From Bugula neritina (taxonomy: Eukaryota > Bryozoa > Gymnolaemata > Cheilostomatida > Bugulidae), in the NCBI GenBank assembly GCA_964035545.1, contig OZ037769.1:1946001-2010000 (forward strand): a stretch of 64,000 bases of DNA. Reading direction: 5' to 3'. The translations under genes were made by a program, and so were the position numbers. Below the pieces are notes generated by a model. It was not told the DNA's origin, searched no databases, and was given only the letters and a program-made list of their open reading frames with translations. Positions within the stretch are counted from its first letter, which is position 1, and each line of letters begins with the position of its first letter. Shown piece by piece: positions 1-59,964 of this stretch.

Positions 1-738
1 ACCTGGATTTGGTGCAAGAGTAGCCTCATGTGTGCTAGGGTGTGATCTAGGAGGAAACAACCGACTCGACGCGACCATAGTCGGTGCATGACTCGCGCCG
101 TCTGGAGGTGAACCCCCACTCATACCGCTCTCCGCGAGACCGGACCGGACCACGGACGGATCAGATTCACGGTGTTTAAAATTCATGCTCTGTGACTGAG
201 CCCTTGACATAAGAGTAAACTTAGACATACAATAATCTAAAGATAAAATAACTTCATCTAGTTCTAATAATAAATCAGAAAAACCTATGGTATCTGCCAA
301 ACTTTCTGAAAGAGCTACACATTTCCTATGATGTTCAGTGATAAGAGTATTGTCAGTACAATCAGTAACTAATCCATTGGCTTTCCTAATTGCTAAAATA
401 AGGCTGTGCTTGATTTTATAGAATTTGCTATGCCAAGTATTACAGTCAGAAATAGCTTTGTCATAACTAGCCTTTACAGCTTGATAGTACTCTACTGGAC
501 TCATCTTATTAACATAAGCAATGTCTTCCATAGACTCATCTGATGAAACGTATTCCAAAAAGTCATAATGAATAGTTAGAAACTCTTGATATGTAGATTC
601 AAGCTGAGATCGCAGGCATTCCACTTGTGTAGAGTTGCTACTAGAGATTGCTGATTCTATGAGATTAGTTAGCATTGTTACCTTAGACCTCAGAGTAGTA
701 CGTTGCTTCTTGAGATTAACTATGTCCTGTCGGTCCAT
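1..738 (-). CDS. Retrotransposon gag-like ORF, partial (BEL/Pao-like possible)
   Basis: An uninterrupted minus-strand frame of 246 codons starts at ATG 736-738 and is still open at base 1. The N-terminal part is charged and probably helical, beginning MDRQDIVNLKKQRTTLRSK. It is followed by Asp/Glu/Ser-rich helix-like segments, then a low-complexity Ser/Gly/Pro tail near the window end (about 60 residues) with higher GC and CpG than the surroundings. A basic 'LKxxRTTLR' start, helical body and proline-rich tail before the missing part resemble gag proteins of BEL/Pao LTR retrotransposons, but no protease, RT or zinc knuckle is in the window. The element would continue to the left; a 5' LTR would lie above about 780, and I could not define one. 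A host gene is possible. It lies opposite to and just upstream of the visible part of ABCC gene A. Confidence is high for the open frame and low for the family. Confidence 0.5.
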   Translation of the reverse strand, partial: MDRQDIVNLKKQRTTLRSKVTMLTNLIESAISSSNSTQVECLRSQLESTYQEFLTIHYDFLEYVSSDESMEDIAYVNKMSPVEYYQAVKASYDKAISDCNTWHSKFYKIKHSLILAIRKANGLVTDCTDNTLITEHHRKCVALSESLADTIGFSDLLLELDEVILSLDYCMSKFTLMSRAQSQSMNFKHRESDPSVVRSGLAESGMSGGSPPDGASHAPTMVASSRLFPPRSHPSTHEATLAPNPG

Positions 739-1905
739 GTCAGCCTCAGCAATATTGGTACTGTATCGGTTTGTGTTTGTGTTTGGTTGCAAGATATGCT
801 TTAACTACTAGCCAACTTGGCAACAGGTTTTCGAGTTTATTAACTGTCAAATCGTACCCTATAAAATGGGAAACATTAGAAATTGTATAAATAAGTAGTC
901 ACAATATAAATCAAAATTCAGAGGAACACTATGAATATTACAGAACCAAAAAATTGACATGAACTATTGTAATTCTAATAAACTTACAATATTGATGCGT
1001 GGATAAAAATCTTAGCCATCACAATACCGAAACCGATAGTTTGTTCATACAAAGTGTGTAAATATGGCGGTTTGATCATGATACACTGACTCATGCAGTA
1101 CAGTGAATGAACTAGCTCTGCCAGCTAATAGTAGCTTTGGTGAAAGCTTTTGAAGCTTGAAAGCTTTAATGATTGGCTGCCTGCCAATACTTCTGGGTGG
1201 CATACCAATACAATAATCATTCAGGTATTTTGATAATGCCTTGTGGATTTTGTAATGTACTATTTGTTCTTTTAAGTTATAAATCTTCACTCACTGCTCT
1301 AGTACTATGTATATACTAACTATTTTTCTCTAATTTAGGCCATTAGTATTATTTAGGCTAATCCAAACATCTCATATATTGCCATATAACTTCAATTGTG
1401 TAGTTACAATACGCTGTTGTCACCATTGTATTTTTATTGTTATTATCAAGTGATAGAATGACCTATTTCTATTGGTTTAGTAGCATTCTAGGCTTCACAT
1501 GCATAAATGAAAAAAACATTTCATTTGAATTTTGGTGAGTTGCAACACTTAAATGTAAAGTTGTCTTTTCTTTGTATTAGAGTATGTACACGATAGCAAG
1601 GCATTCAGCTTCTAACCAGGCTAAAATATCATATAATAATTTCAAGTTATAGAAAAATATAAACAATGTAATTGAAACATTGAATGAATGATGAAATAAA
1701 TATTTTGTTCCGTTGGTGTAAAGTAACGATAACTTCAAGTAGTAATTAATATTATTCAGCTTGAGAACTAGATTATATACCAAAGTTTAGCTGCTAGTAT
1801 AATAAAAGAAAAGTACATTGGAGAAAACAGCAGTTGAGCGGTAGTTATACAAACATTCTTTCTGCGAATGGTTTCGCTAATGTAGCTTTAAAATCTTAGT
1901 GTGCG
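739..1905. other. Non-coding AT-rich stretch, probable LTR/5' leader then unassigned
   Basis: No convincing coding exon is seen on either strand. Bases 739-1020 lie directly upstream (minus strand) of the gag-like ORF and would hold its leader and LTR if the element is intact, but no TG...CA boundaries or primer-binding site could be fixed. The short ORFs here (for example minus 1045-1290) lack recognisable domains and splice context. Confidence 0.4.
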
Positions 1906-2550
1906 CTATTAGTTACTAAGGCTAATAATTTGATCGACGCGTGTTCGGTAACCACGAGTACCCCGGGTACGGGTAGGGGTAAGCCTAGGGCCACACGGTG
2001 CGTATTTTTGCATGCGAAAATTGAAATCACAAGTAGCAAAGGTGTCCACTGTGCGCGTTGAGAAACGTTCGCACTTGTCACTCTGAATTTTCAACGCAAG
2101 TGCGAATCGTCTCTGTCATCATCACCTAATTGGCTGGTAGCTATTCAGCGAGCCCAATTTCTTTATTTAGTGCTATATTCCAGTAAATTGCGTTTTATTG
2201 AAAGCGAGTGCGATTTAAAAATGAAAGCTTTATTTATCACGCATCACTGACGCTACAGTGGACACCTTTGCTACTTGTGATTTTAATTTTTGCATGCGAA
2301 AATACGCACCGTGTGGCCCTAGGCTAACTACCTATTCTAACGCTTACACTCGTTTACAAAGATGACGCAATGTCAGAGTAAAATTACTGTAATTGCTCGA
2401 ATAATTGCGCCCTGCGCGTGATGGTTGCCGAATGGGTATCGCGTAGGGCCTACAGTTACCCCTACGCGTAGGGAATCCGAAAGCGCCCTAAATGTCACAG
2501 AAAATGAATTCATGAAACGTTAATTGTAGCTTAGTAACTAAGTACATAAA
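1906..2550. mobile_element. GC-rich foldback element (MITE-like) with nested inverted repeats
   Basis: Bases 1982-2052 and 2255-2325 are inverted copies of each other, 68 of 71 positions matching by eye, separated by about 200 bp. Weaker inverted matches continue outward: TTAGTTACTAAG near 1916 pairs with the complement near 2530, and GGTAGGGGTAA near 1972 pairs with sequence near 2460. The block is CpG-rich in an AT-rich background. Nested inverted repeats without a transposase suggest a non-autonomous foldback or MITE-like DNA element. Exact ends and target-site duplication were not determined. Confidence 0.6.
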
Positions 2551-3060
2551 TGACAGCTCAACTTGTTCCAATTGCAGGGTGTTGCACTGCATACGTCACA
2601 TTTTCTTAACCTGCCAGTTATGAGTTATTTACATATATCTATTTTTTACTGAAATGTAGCACTAATGAGTGACTATTACTTTAGAAACCAATTGGTAGTA
2701 AAGCGTGTTTTTGTAACATAAAGTAGGTTTTTGCCCTTTAGCTAATATTCTACACTTCTTGCAAGATCTTATAGTGACAGCTCTTACCACAAGTTATGCT
2801 TATACAGAAGTTTGCATAACGCAGATGGTGTTCACCCTTTGTGCTAATAATAGTTTTTAATCGCTTTTATGCAAATTATATGGAAATGCCCGAAACATTG
2901 AATTTTAGGTCAATGAATTCTATCAAGCATGAGGTGGGAACATGGCGATGTGACTACAAGTGCTATATGAGTCGGACAGTAATCAAATATGTGAAAAAAT
3001 AACTTGTATACACCAAATTGTTTACTTTAATTACAATCAAACAATAATACTTTTGAACAG
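2551..3060 (+). other. Intronic sequence 5' of exon 4 of gene A (end of intron 3)
   Basis: From about 2820 this stretch aligns by eye with the end of intron 3 of gene B (about 21440-21683); both contain TTTTAGGTCAATG. No exon equivalent to exon 3 of B or C is present between 1 and 3060. The first coding exons of gene A must therefore lie left of the window or be lost. Confidence 0.6.
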
Positions 3061-15857
<12,797 letters not shown>

Positions 15858-18474
15858 TGGTTGAAAGAGTGTTAATCAACGTCACCAAAGCTGTTGCCAC
15901 TGTTTTAGTTTATTTCATTCTTAAATGCACTATATCGACACATGCTGCCCAGGTGTGCATGCATGTGTGCTATTTATAGACACGGAGTAATGTTTTGAAT
16001 GCTTCTTCATATATTCAGTACCTCTTTAATATACAGGTGTATGTTACTCCAGACTAATTTGCGGCTGGAATTTTGTTAAAATAACTTAACTTTAAAAAAA
16101 GTAAATTTTCCTAAAATCTATAAACTTATGTTGATACATATCTGTATTTGTACGTATAATTGTCAACAAATGATGCAAAACATATTTCACTGTTTAGGAC
16201 CCGGTTTCTCTGTGAATACAATTATAACAGTGCATAGCTTCCAGCCAAAAATTAACTCATTTGTAACAATTTGCCTCATTAAATTCAAAGAAATGTTTTC
16301 TTTATCCACAAGCTGTAAAAAAGTTATTACATTCATCTTGTCACGTATGTTTTAATATTATAAACATATACAGGTAGCTGAGAATCTATGGAATTTAATA
16401 ATTGGTGTTAATCGAAATGTACAGTACACAAAGCTTTCTTAAAATTAAAGTTCCAATATGACATCAATGCAAAACTGTTGCTCCAATATGCCGTCATTGT
16501 GTAGCTTCTTAAGTAATGGCTAGAGAAAGTATATTATAATTTTTCGTAGTGATACTAAGTCACTAAAGCGCCTTAGGTTTATATGCATTTAGTGTTAGCT
16601 TACTTTTCCTCTACTGTGGGACCAGAGAGCTTTGAAATTTCTACTTCAACTTTTGGTCTATAGTGATATTCCTTCATAGGTTTCTGCTGTTTTCTGTGTT
16701 ATGATGATTATTCTGCTGGAAATATCTGAAGACAAAATTTTTGATCAACCATTATTTTTACCAGCTTGTTGAATAAAACCAAAGTTATTTAAAACAAATG
16801 AAAACTTCAATAAAAAAGTGATGTTATTGGTTAATCGATGTATAGCGATGTACCTATTCGAAGACATGCATGGTGTGTTGTGTGCAGCCATGCATGCAAG
16901 CTGATATGGTGATATTTTGGTACGTATGCACAGCAGTTATTACCCAAAAGGTCATTTTATTACAGATAAATTAATTGCACAGCTGTCAACTGAATTTTTG
17001 TTTGCTTGAAAGCTGAGCTAGTATTTTCAGTCAATTGTAAGTAGTTGAACTAATCTCAGTGAGTTGCAGGTAAGCCAATACCTTTCACAACTTTGACTAA
17101 AGTCTTTGCAGAGTTGCATCATTTAACTTTCAACACCCACACTCAAGCGCTTGGTTTACTATAGCTCTGTAAGCTTGTGTCTCAGAAATGACCAGTACCA
17201 GCATGCTTATAGGTAACCAACCAATATTGATGTTTTAAGAGATACTCAAAGATTAGTTAATAAAATCTGTAGTAATGTTTATTATTGATTAATTATAGAC
17301 ATTTAATTATCATTTATCTATACACCCATATCTGTTTGCTTCTAACAACACTATTTAAGTTTATCAAGTATCTCTTAGTTGCATCTATTATTGATTTGGC
17401 AAAATGCAGAAACAAGGTCAGTTAAACTTTTGAAATACAAAGCCTTTTATGCTTTTGGAGATTGGCCAATCTTGAACCAAACATCTAATTGAGAGTTGTC
17501 AACCAACCCATTAATGACATGCTAACATATAATATTATGCTTTTTGAAACTATTTTATGCAAGTGAATTGATAAAGTAAGGCTTGTTTGGTAAAGCATAA
17601 GCAAGTTTTCTTCAGTGTTTAATTTCATACAATATAGCTGCGCAGTTTTCAGGCTAGCCATTAGCCAGCCACATGGCTGTTTTGTTAGTGCTTAAGGCAA
17701 AACTTTAGTTTGCTACAAGAGAGCTTGGTTTGCAATATTATAGCTTGCAAATCATCCCCAATCTCCACATTGGCTATTTAGGGTACTATAAATGAGCAGT
17801 GCTTACTGCATACTCAAGGTTGACTAAGCTAAACCTGTATTAAATTTGTACTATAGTCTGCTACTCATGAGAAGTACTAGGGCAAGACATAGGTTTAGGA
17901 ATTGAGGTCATTCACTATAGATATAAACATGACAACTTAATATAGTTGAAGGTAAATTTATAGCTTTGGTAACTTCACTGCATTGTTAATGTGAAATAAC
18001 TGTATAATAGTAAGGTAATATATTGCAGGAGCATTCATGCATATGGTTGTGGTTTTAGTGGAAGCATAGCATATTATATTACTTGCTATTATGATCATCT
18101 TCTACCTGAGGCAGTTTGTTATACATTATTATAGCCCAAAACTTTTTCTTCAATATATTCATTGACCAGCATTAGACTACCGTCTTACATTTGTCATTTC
18201 CTTTAGCCGATCAGTATAAATAAAGTTTATATAGTAAGTTGAACAAACGGGTTGTACTAAGGATAAGCAAAGACATGTCCTTTAAAAATTCAGGCTCTTC
18301 AAGATAGATAATATACAAGCTAAGTCAATAGTGCACAGCCTGGAAGATCTCTAAACTATTATTGTAAGCAGTCATGCATGTAGTGATGGCTTTAGCCAAA
18401 GTATTTCATAATAGTTTACAGTTTGTAATTGATCATTCTTAGTTTAAGGCAGTACAATTAGCTATGCTAGGGTC
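15858..18474. other. Spacer A-B: 3' UTR/flank of gene A and upstream region of gene B
   Basis: No coding exon is seen. The stretch aligns with the spacer after gene B (36952-39600): shared blocks include GCACTATATCGACACATGCTG (A version, near 15930), the GGTAACCAACCAATATT block near 17211 and repeated GCATGCATG runs. The first few hundred bases should be 3' UTR of gene A. The remainder probably contains the gene B promoter, but no TATA box or other core element could be assigned. Confidence 0.6.
16278..16283 (+). terminator. Candidate poly(A) signal of gene A (ATTAAA)
   Basis: ATTAAA about 420 bp after the stop codon, followed by a T-rich stretch (GTTTTCTTTAT). It is equivalent in position to AATAAA at 37328 after gene B. 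This is a prediction from motif and position only. Confidence 0.35.
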
Positions 18475-18559
18475 CGTCACTTGTAAACTTTGTATACTTG
18501 TATCAGTCAACAGTGTCTAGTCACATCAATAGGTCATAGTAGTCACTGAAAGTTTACAG
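18475..18559 (+). promoter_or_regulatory. Probable 5' noncoding exon 1 / promoter-proximal region of gene B
   Basis: A strong donor (TTTACAG|GTAAGTC) at 18559/18560 precedes, by 256 bp, an acceptor TTTTAG at 18811-18815 just before the ATG exon. The same arrangement and similar sequence (AGTCAGTGAAAGTTT near the donor) occur before gene C at 39601-39704. This supports a spliced 5' UTR. The transcription start is unknown; the left end given here is only where the B/C similarity is clearest. Confidence 0.5.
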
Positions 18560-18823
18560 GTAAGTCACCCCTTTATAACAACTACAAAGTGTTGAATATA
18601 TATTATAAGCCTTGCTTTTTAACATCAACATTGTAAGGTGATATGCTTCCTTGTAACCAGTTCATCTACATTAAGTAAAAACATACTTCTTTCTAGAATA
18701 TGTTAATTAGGTATATTGGTACAATAATCTGACAATGTGATAGTTGGTAATAATTTACAGCAAACTGTGGCATCTTTGCTCTTAATATTTTGATTTAGAA
18801 TGACTTTAATTTTAGTTTGAGAC

Positions 18824-36951
<18,128 letters not shown>

Positions 36952-39600
36952 AGGGTGTGAACCAATCAATGCTGCTGCCACTGTTTTAGTTTATTTTAGT
37001 TCTAAATGCACTATATTGACACATGCTGCCCAGGTGCATGCATGGGCTATTTATAGACAGTGAGTAATGTTTTGAATCCCTTTCATATATTTCATGCTAC
37101 CTTTCCTATTTACTATACAGGTAACTGCTCTAAAATACCTTGTGACTGAAAGTTAAACGAATTTAACTTTAACAAAGTAAATCTTTCTTAAAATCTATAA
37201 ATCTTTGTTGGCATATGTAATTGCAAAATATAATTTATTGTTTAAAACTTGGTTTCGTTGCAAGTGCAATTATAACATTGTATAACTCAAAGTTAAAAAT
37301 TGCTCAATTATATTTTTACCTTCATTCAATAAAGTGTTTTATTTATCAGCAAGCAGTACAAAAACTATTACATCTGTCACATATGTTTTAATGTTATAAA
37401 ATATGCAGGTAGCTGAAGATTTATAAAAAATTATTGCTACTGTCAATCCATATATGTCGAGCCTAAAAAATTTTTCATAGAATCAAAGTTGAAAGTTTAC
37501 ATTGCTGCAAAATCGTTGATTCAATATGATTTATTTGCATAGCAATTCTTAAGTGATGACTGGAAATGATTCATACATTTTTTAGTGATAGTCACTAAAG
37601 GTTCATATGCAGTCAGTGTTTACTTAAATTCTCTCTACTGTGTGACAATGGAGGTATTTGAAATTTCTACATCAGCTTTTGTTCCACAGTGATGCCCATT
37701 TGCTTTCTATACTTGTTGCACAGCATTTCAATGAGCCAAGTTTTTTGTGTTATATGACTTCCTTGCCAGCTTTTGAAAAAAATTCTATCTAAAATTTTTA
37801 GCAGCTTTTTAATTAACTTTCATCAGAAAACACTTGCACACAAACCAAATATGTTTCCGTTTGACACACACCTTCAGGTCAATATAATTCATTTATAGTT
37901 TTGACAATTTTCTAAATTATTGAAAAAAGTAACCATATTATTTTTTTCAGCCTGGTAATTAAAGCCACAGCTATTTAGAATAAACTAGAGCTTCAATTAT
38001 AAAAGCAATGTTATTGTTTAATCAAAGTATAGCTATGTGTTAGAAAAATGGTTGTGTGCAGTCATGCATCTACATTGATATGGTGGTATTTTGGTATCCA
38101 GGTAAGTTACCTATATTTAAACATTTTATTTAAGTCAAATAAATTACACACCTGTCAACTGAATTTTTAGCCAAAAATTTCTTCCCTATAATATACTGTA
38201 ACTAGCTGAATTAATTTCAATAAGTTACTGGCAATTTTAAGTTTTGATTGAAGACTGCAGAAAATTGCGTAATTCAACTTTTATAGCACTCCCTCGCGCA
38301 CACACATACGCTTGGTTTACTAATTCCGTACGATGGTGTAATAATAATGTATACCGCCACTGGCATGCTTAGGTAACCAACCAATATTATTGTTTTAAGA
38401 GATAATTGGAAATCAGTTAACAAAATTTGTAGAGATGCTTATAATGCTGAATCAATGTAGATATTTAGCTACTGTTTATCTACAGCCATATCTATTTGCT
38501 TCTAAAAACACTATTTGAATTGAGCAAGTGTGTCTTGGTTGCAGAGTCATTATTAGTTTAGCAAAATTCAGAGAATAATTAAGTTGAACTCTTGAGATGC
38601 AAAGTCTTTTATGTTTCTGCATAACAACCAATTTTAAGAAAATATAATAAGGAGTTGTCAAACTGGCCATTTGTGTTTCAATAAAATATTATTATTCTGC
38701 TTTTTGAAACTTGTATATGCATTAAGTGCCTATTAGATAAGCATAAGGCAGTTTTTTTTATTGTTTAGTTTCATATATTATAGCTAGAGAGTCTTCAGGC
38801 TAGTCATTAGGCAGAATATTGGCTGTTTTCTCATTGCTTGAAGGCAAAGCTTTAGTTTGCTACTAAAAGCTTAAAAATTATCCCCAATCTTCACATTGAC
38901 CATTTAGAGTACCACTGAGCAGTGCATATTAAAATCCCAAGTTTTGCTAAGCTAGGCCTGCATTAAACTCCTAGTACCTTGAGCTACAGAGAAGCGTGTC
39001 GGGGTAAATGAAAAGTTTAAAAATTGAGGTTATCCATGATAAATAACATGACAGTCAAAGATAAATTTTAGCCACTGCTTTTTTGATGTGAATTAATTGC
39101 GTATAATTATAGTGAGGTAACGTTGGGGCATTCATGCATATATGGTGATGGATGTATTTAAGCATTGAGAATCCTATTAATTTATATTGATCATTTCTAA
39201 TTTTAAGCATTTTACAATACAATTCTCACCTTTCTCTGCCATGTTCTGATTAGCATTTTGCTATATATGATAGCTGGAAGCCCTTTTTTCAAGCTATAAG
39301 TTGGCCGTTATAAAACCTTTATTTTTATTGAGCTAATAAGTGTAAATAAAGTTTATAGTAGCTTAAAAAAAGGTTGCACAAAAAAAAACCAAAAACACAT
39401 GCCTTAAAAATTGTGGTCTTTCAAGACAGGTCATGCATGAATATTCAGTAAAGAGTAAATATATAGTAATGAGGACATTCCTATTGGGAACTACAACGCT
39501 TATATATTCCTAGAAGCAGTCATGCATGCATAAGCTTGTTAATATATTATATAAAATCATTTTATAGTTTGTAATTTATAGTCTTTAGTTTGAGGCAGAA
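36952..39600. other. Spacer B-C: 3' UTR/flank of gene B and upstream region of gene C
   Basis: No coding exon. It aligns along its length with the A-B spacer, showing that the duplication unit includes the 3' flank and the upstream region of the next gene. Several GCATGCATG runs are present. No core promoter motif was found. Confidence 0.6.
37328..37333 (+). terminator. Candidate poly(A) signal of gene B (AATAAA)
   Basis: AATAAA followed immediately by a GT/T-rich run (GTGTTTTATTTAT), about 380 bp after the stop codon; the equivalent position after gene A has ATTAAA. Predicted by motif only. Confidence 0.45.
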
Positions 39601-39704
39601 CAAGCTATGGCCAGTCACGCATAAACTCTGTATATACTTGTATTAGTCAACAGTGCAGTCTAGTTCTATCACTATAGTTCAAAGTAGTCAGTGAAAGTTT
39701 GAAG
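39601..39704 (+). promoter_or_regulatory. Probable 5' noncoding exon 1 / promoter-proximal region of gene C
   Basis: Homologous to 18475-18559 before gene B. It ends in the donor TTTGAAG|GTAAGC at 39704/39705 and would be spliced to the acceptor at 40215/40216 in front of the ATG. Intron 1 is 511 bp here against 256 bp in B because of a foldback insertion. Confidence 0.5.
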
Positions 39705-39927
39705 GTAAGCTACCCCTTTATTACAATAACAAAATGTTGAATAGTTTATTTACATCAAAGTTGTAAGTTGGTGTTATCTTGTACCCGATTCATTTACATT
39801 GAATATAAATAGATTTATTTCCAGACTGGGTGAATTAGGTATAAATTCGTACTTATTACAGGTGTGTTGAGTGATAAAAAATTTGCCAATATTATAGTAA
39901 TTAGTATGGTGTCCAATAAACAAGGCA

Positions 39928-40130
39928 CAGGTAATAATGGTACAAATGGCAAAGTAGGTTAAAATGGCATACTTTCAATGTGATGGTTTGGAGTTTAGGT
40001 TTGGGGGTGGGGGTTTGAGTTTGGGGTTGGAGTTTAAAAGTTGGGTGTTTGCGTCTTGGGTTTGGAGAAATCTAGCGTCAGTGCGCCATTTTTACCTACT
40101 TTTCTATAATTACCTCTGCCATTTTTACCT
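39928..40130. mobile_element. Foldback insertion with G-rich core, intron 1 of gene C
   Basis: The left side (AGGTAATAATGG...AAGTAGGTTAAAATGGC) and the right side (complement of GCCATTTTTACCTACTTTT...TACC) form imperfect inverted repeats around a G-rich core at about 39992-40066. The core has runs GGGGG, GGGGG, GGGG, GGG and GGG on the sense strand. Intron 1 of gene B lacks the element. The inverted ends and copy-specific presence support a small non-autonomous DNA element. Confidence 0.55.
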
Positions 40131-40223
40131 AAAATTGGCTGATATATAATTATTTACAGCAAAATATAACATTTTTATACTTAACATTCTGAGTTGAAAT
40201 GAGTTTAAATTTTAGTTTGAGAC

Positions 40224-59365
<19,142 letters not shown>

Positions 59366-59496
59366 TTTCTGGAAAAAATACTGAAACTTTTAAATACATA
59401 AACATTTCGCCAACATTATTTTAATAGAGAAATACAACAATCGCAATTTGTTAGATAAAATGTTGGTTTCTTTTGTAAAAGAGCTTATAAATTTAT

Positions 59497-59502
59497 AATA
59501 AA
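59497..59502 (+). terminator. Candidate poly(A) signal of gene C (AATAAA)
   Basis: AATAAA about 130 bp after the stop codon, followed by GCTCTGTAAGC. A second AATAAA lies about 50 bp further on. Predicted by motif only. Confidence 0.35.
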
Positions 59503-59895
59503 AGCTCTGTAAGCACTATTAATTGTAAAACAGAAATTTTCAATAATAAAATTACCTAACAAAAACCTTATGTTAATACATATTGTCTTAATAACATGCA
59601 GTTAGGTATTATATAGATTGTATAAATAACACTTCATAATAAAATTACTATAAAATTTAAAGATTAATCAATTTCAAGTTTATAGATATGCTATCAATAG
59701 TCAACCATGCATGCAATATAGAATAACATCTATAAAAAAAACTACAAAAAACTCGAGAACAAAATTATTAAAAAGTATTTAGACAACATAATTATCAGAA
59801 AATTGTGATTATTGTTCATGCATATGTAAACATAAAGTTTCATCAAAGTTAGGTATATATACGGATATTGAAATACCAAAATCGAGGAGAGAATA

Positions 59896-59901
59896 TTTAT
59901 T
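59896..59901 (-). terminator. Candidate poly(A) signal of gene D (AATAAA on minus strand)
   Basis: TTTATT on the + strand, 64 bp beyond the TGA of gene D. Predicted by motif and position only. Confidence 0.35.
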
Positions 59902-59964
59902 TATGTCAAGCTGTAAAATAAATGCAAATATAAATAAACTACCAGGTAGATTGAGGTTTTGTCA

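Larger units (their letters stand above)
59366..59964. other. Convergent spacer between gene C and gene D
   Basis: This 3' region of C bears no resemblance to the 3' flanks of A and B. It contains candidate poly(A) signals for both genes (59497 on +, 59896-59901 on -). No coding exon is seen. Confidence 0.6.

Noticed and set aside
17040-17080. Possible second 5' UTR donor (GTTGCAG|GTAAGCC) upstream of gene B
   Set aside because: The equivalent region before gene C has lost the donor, while the 18559 donor is kept in both. One match to a splice consensus is not enough.
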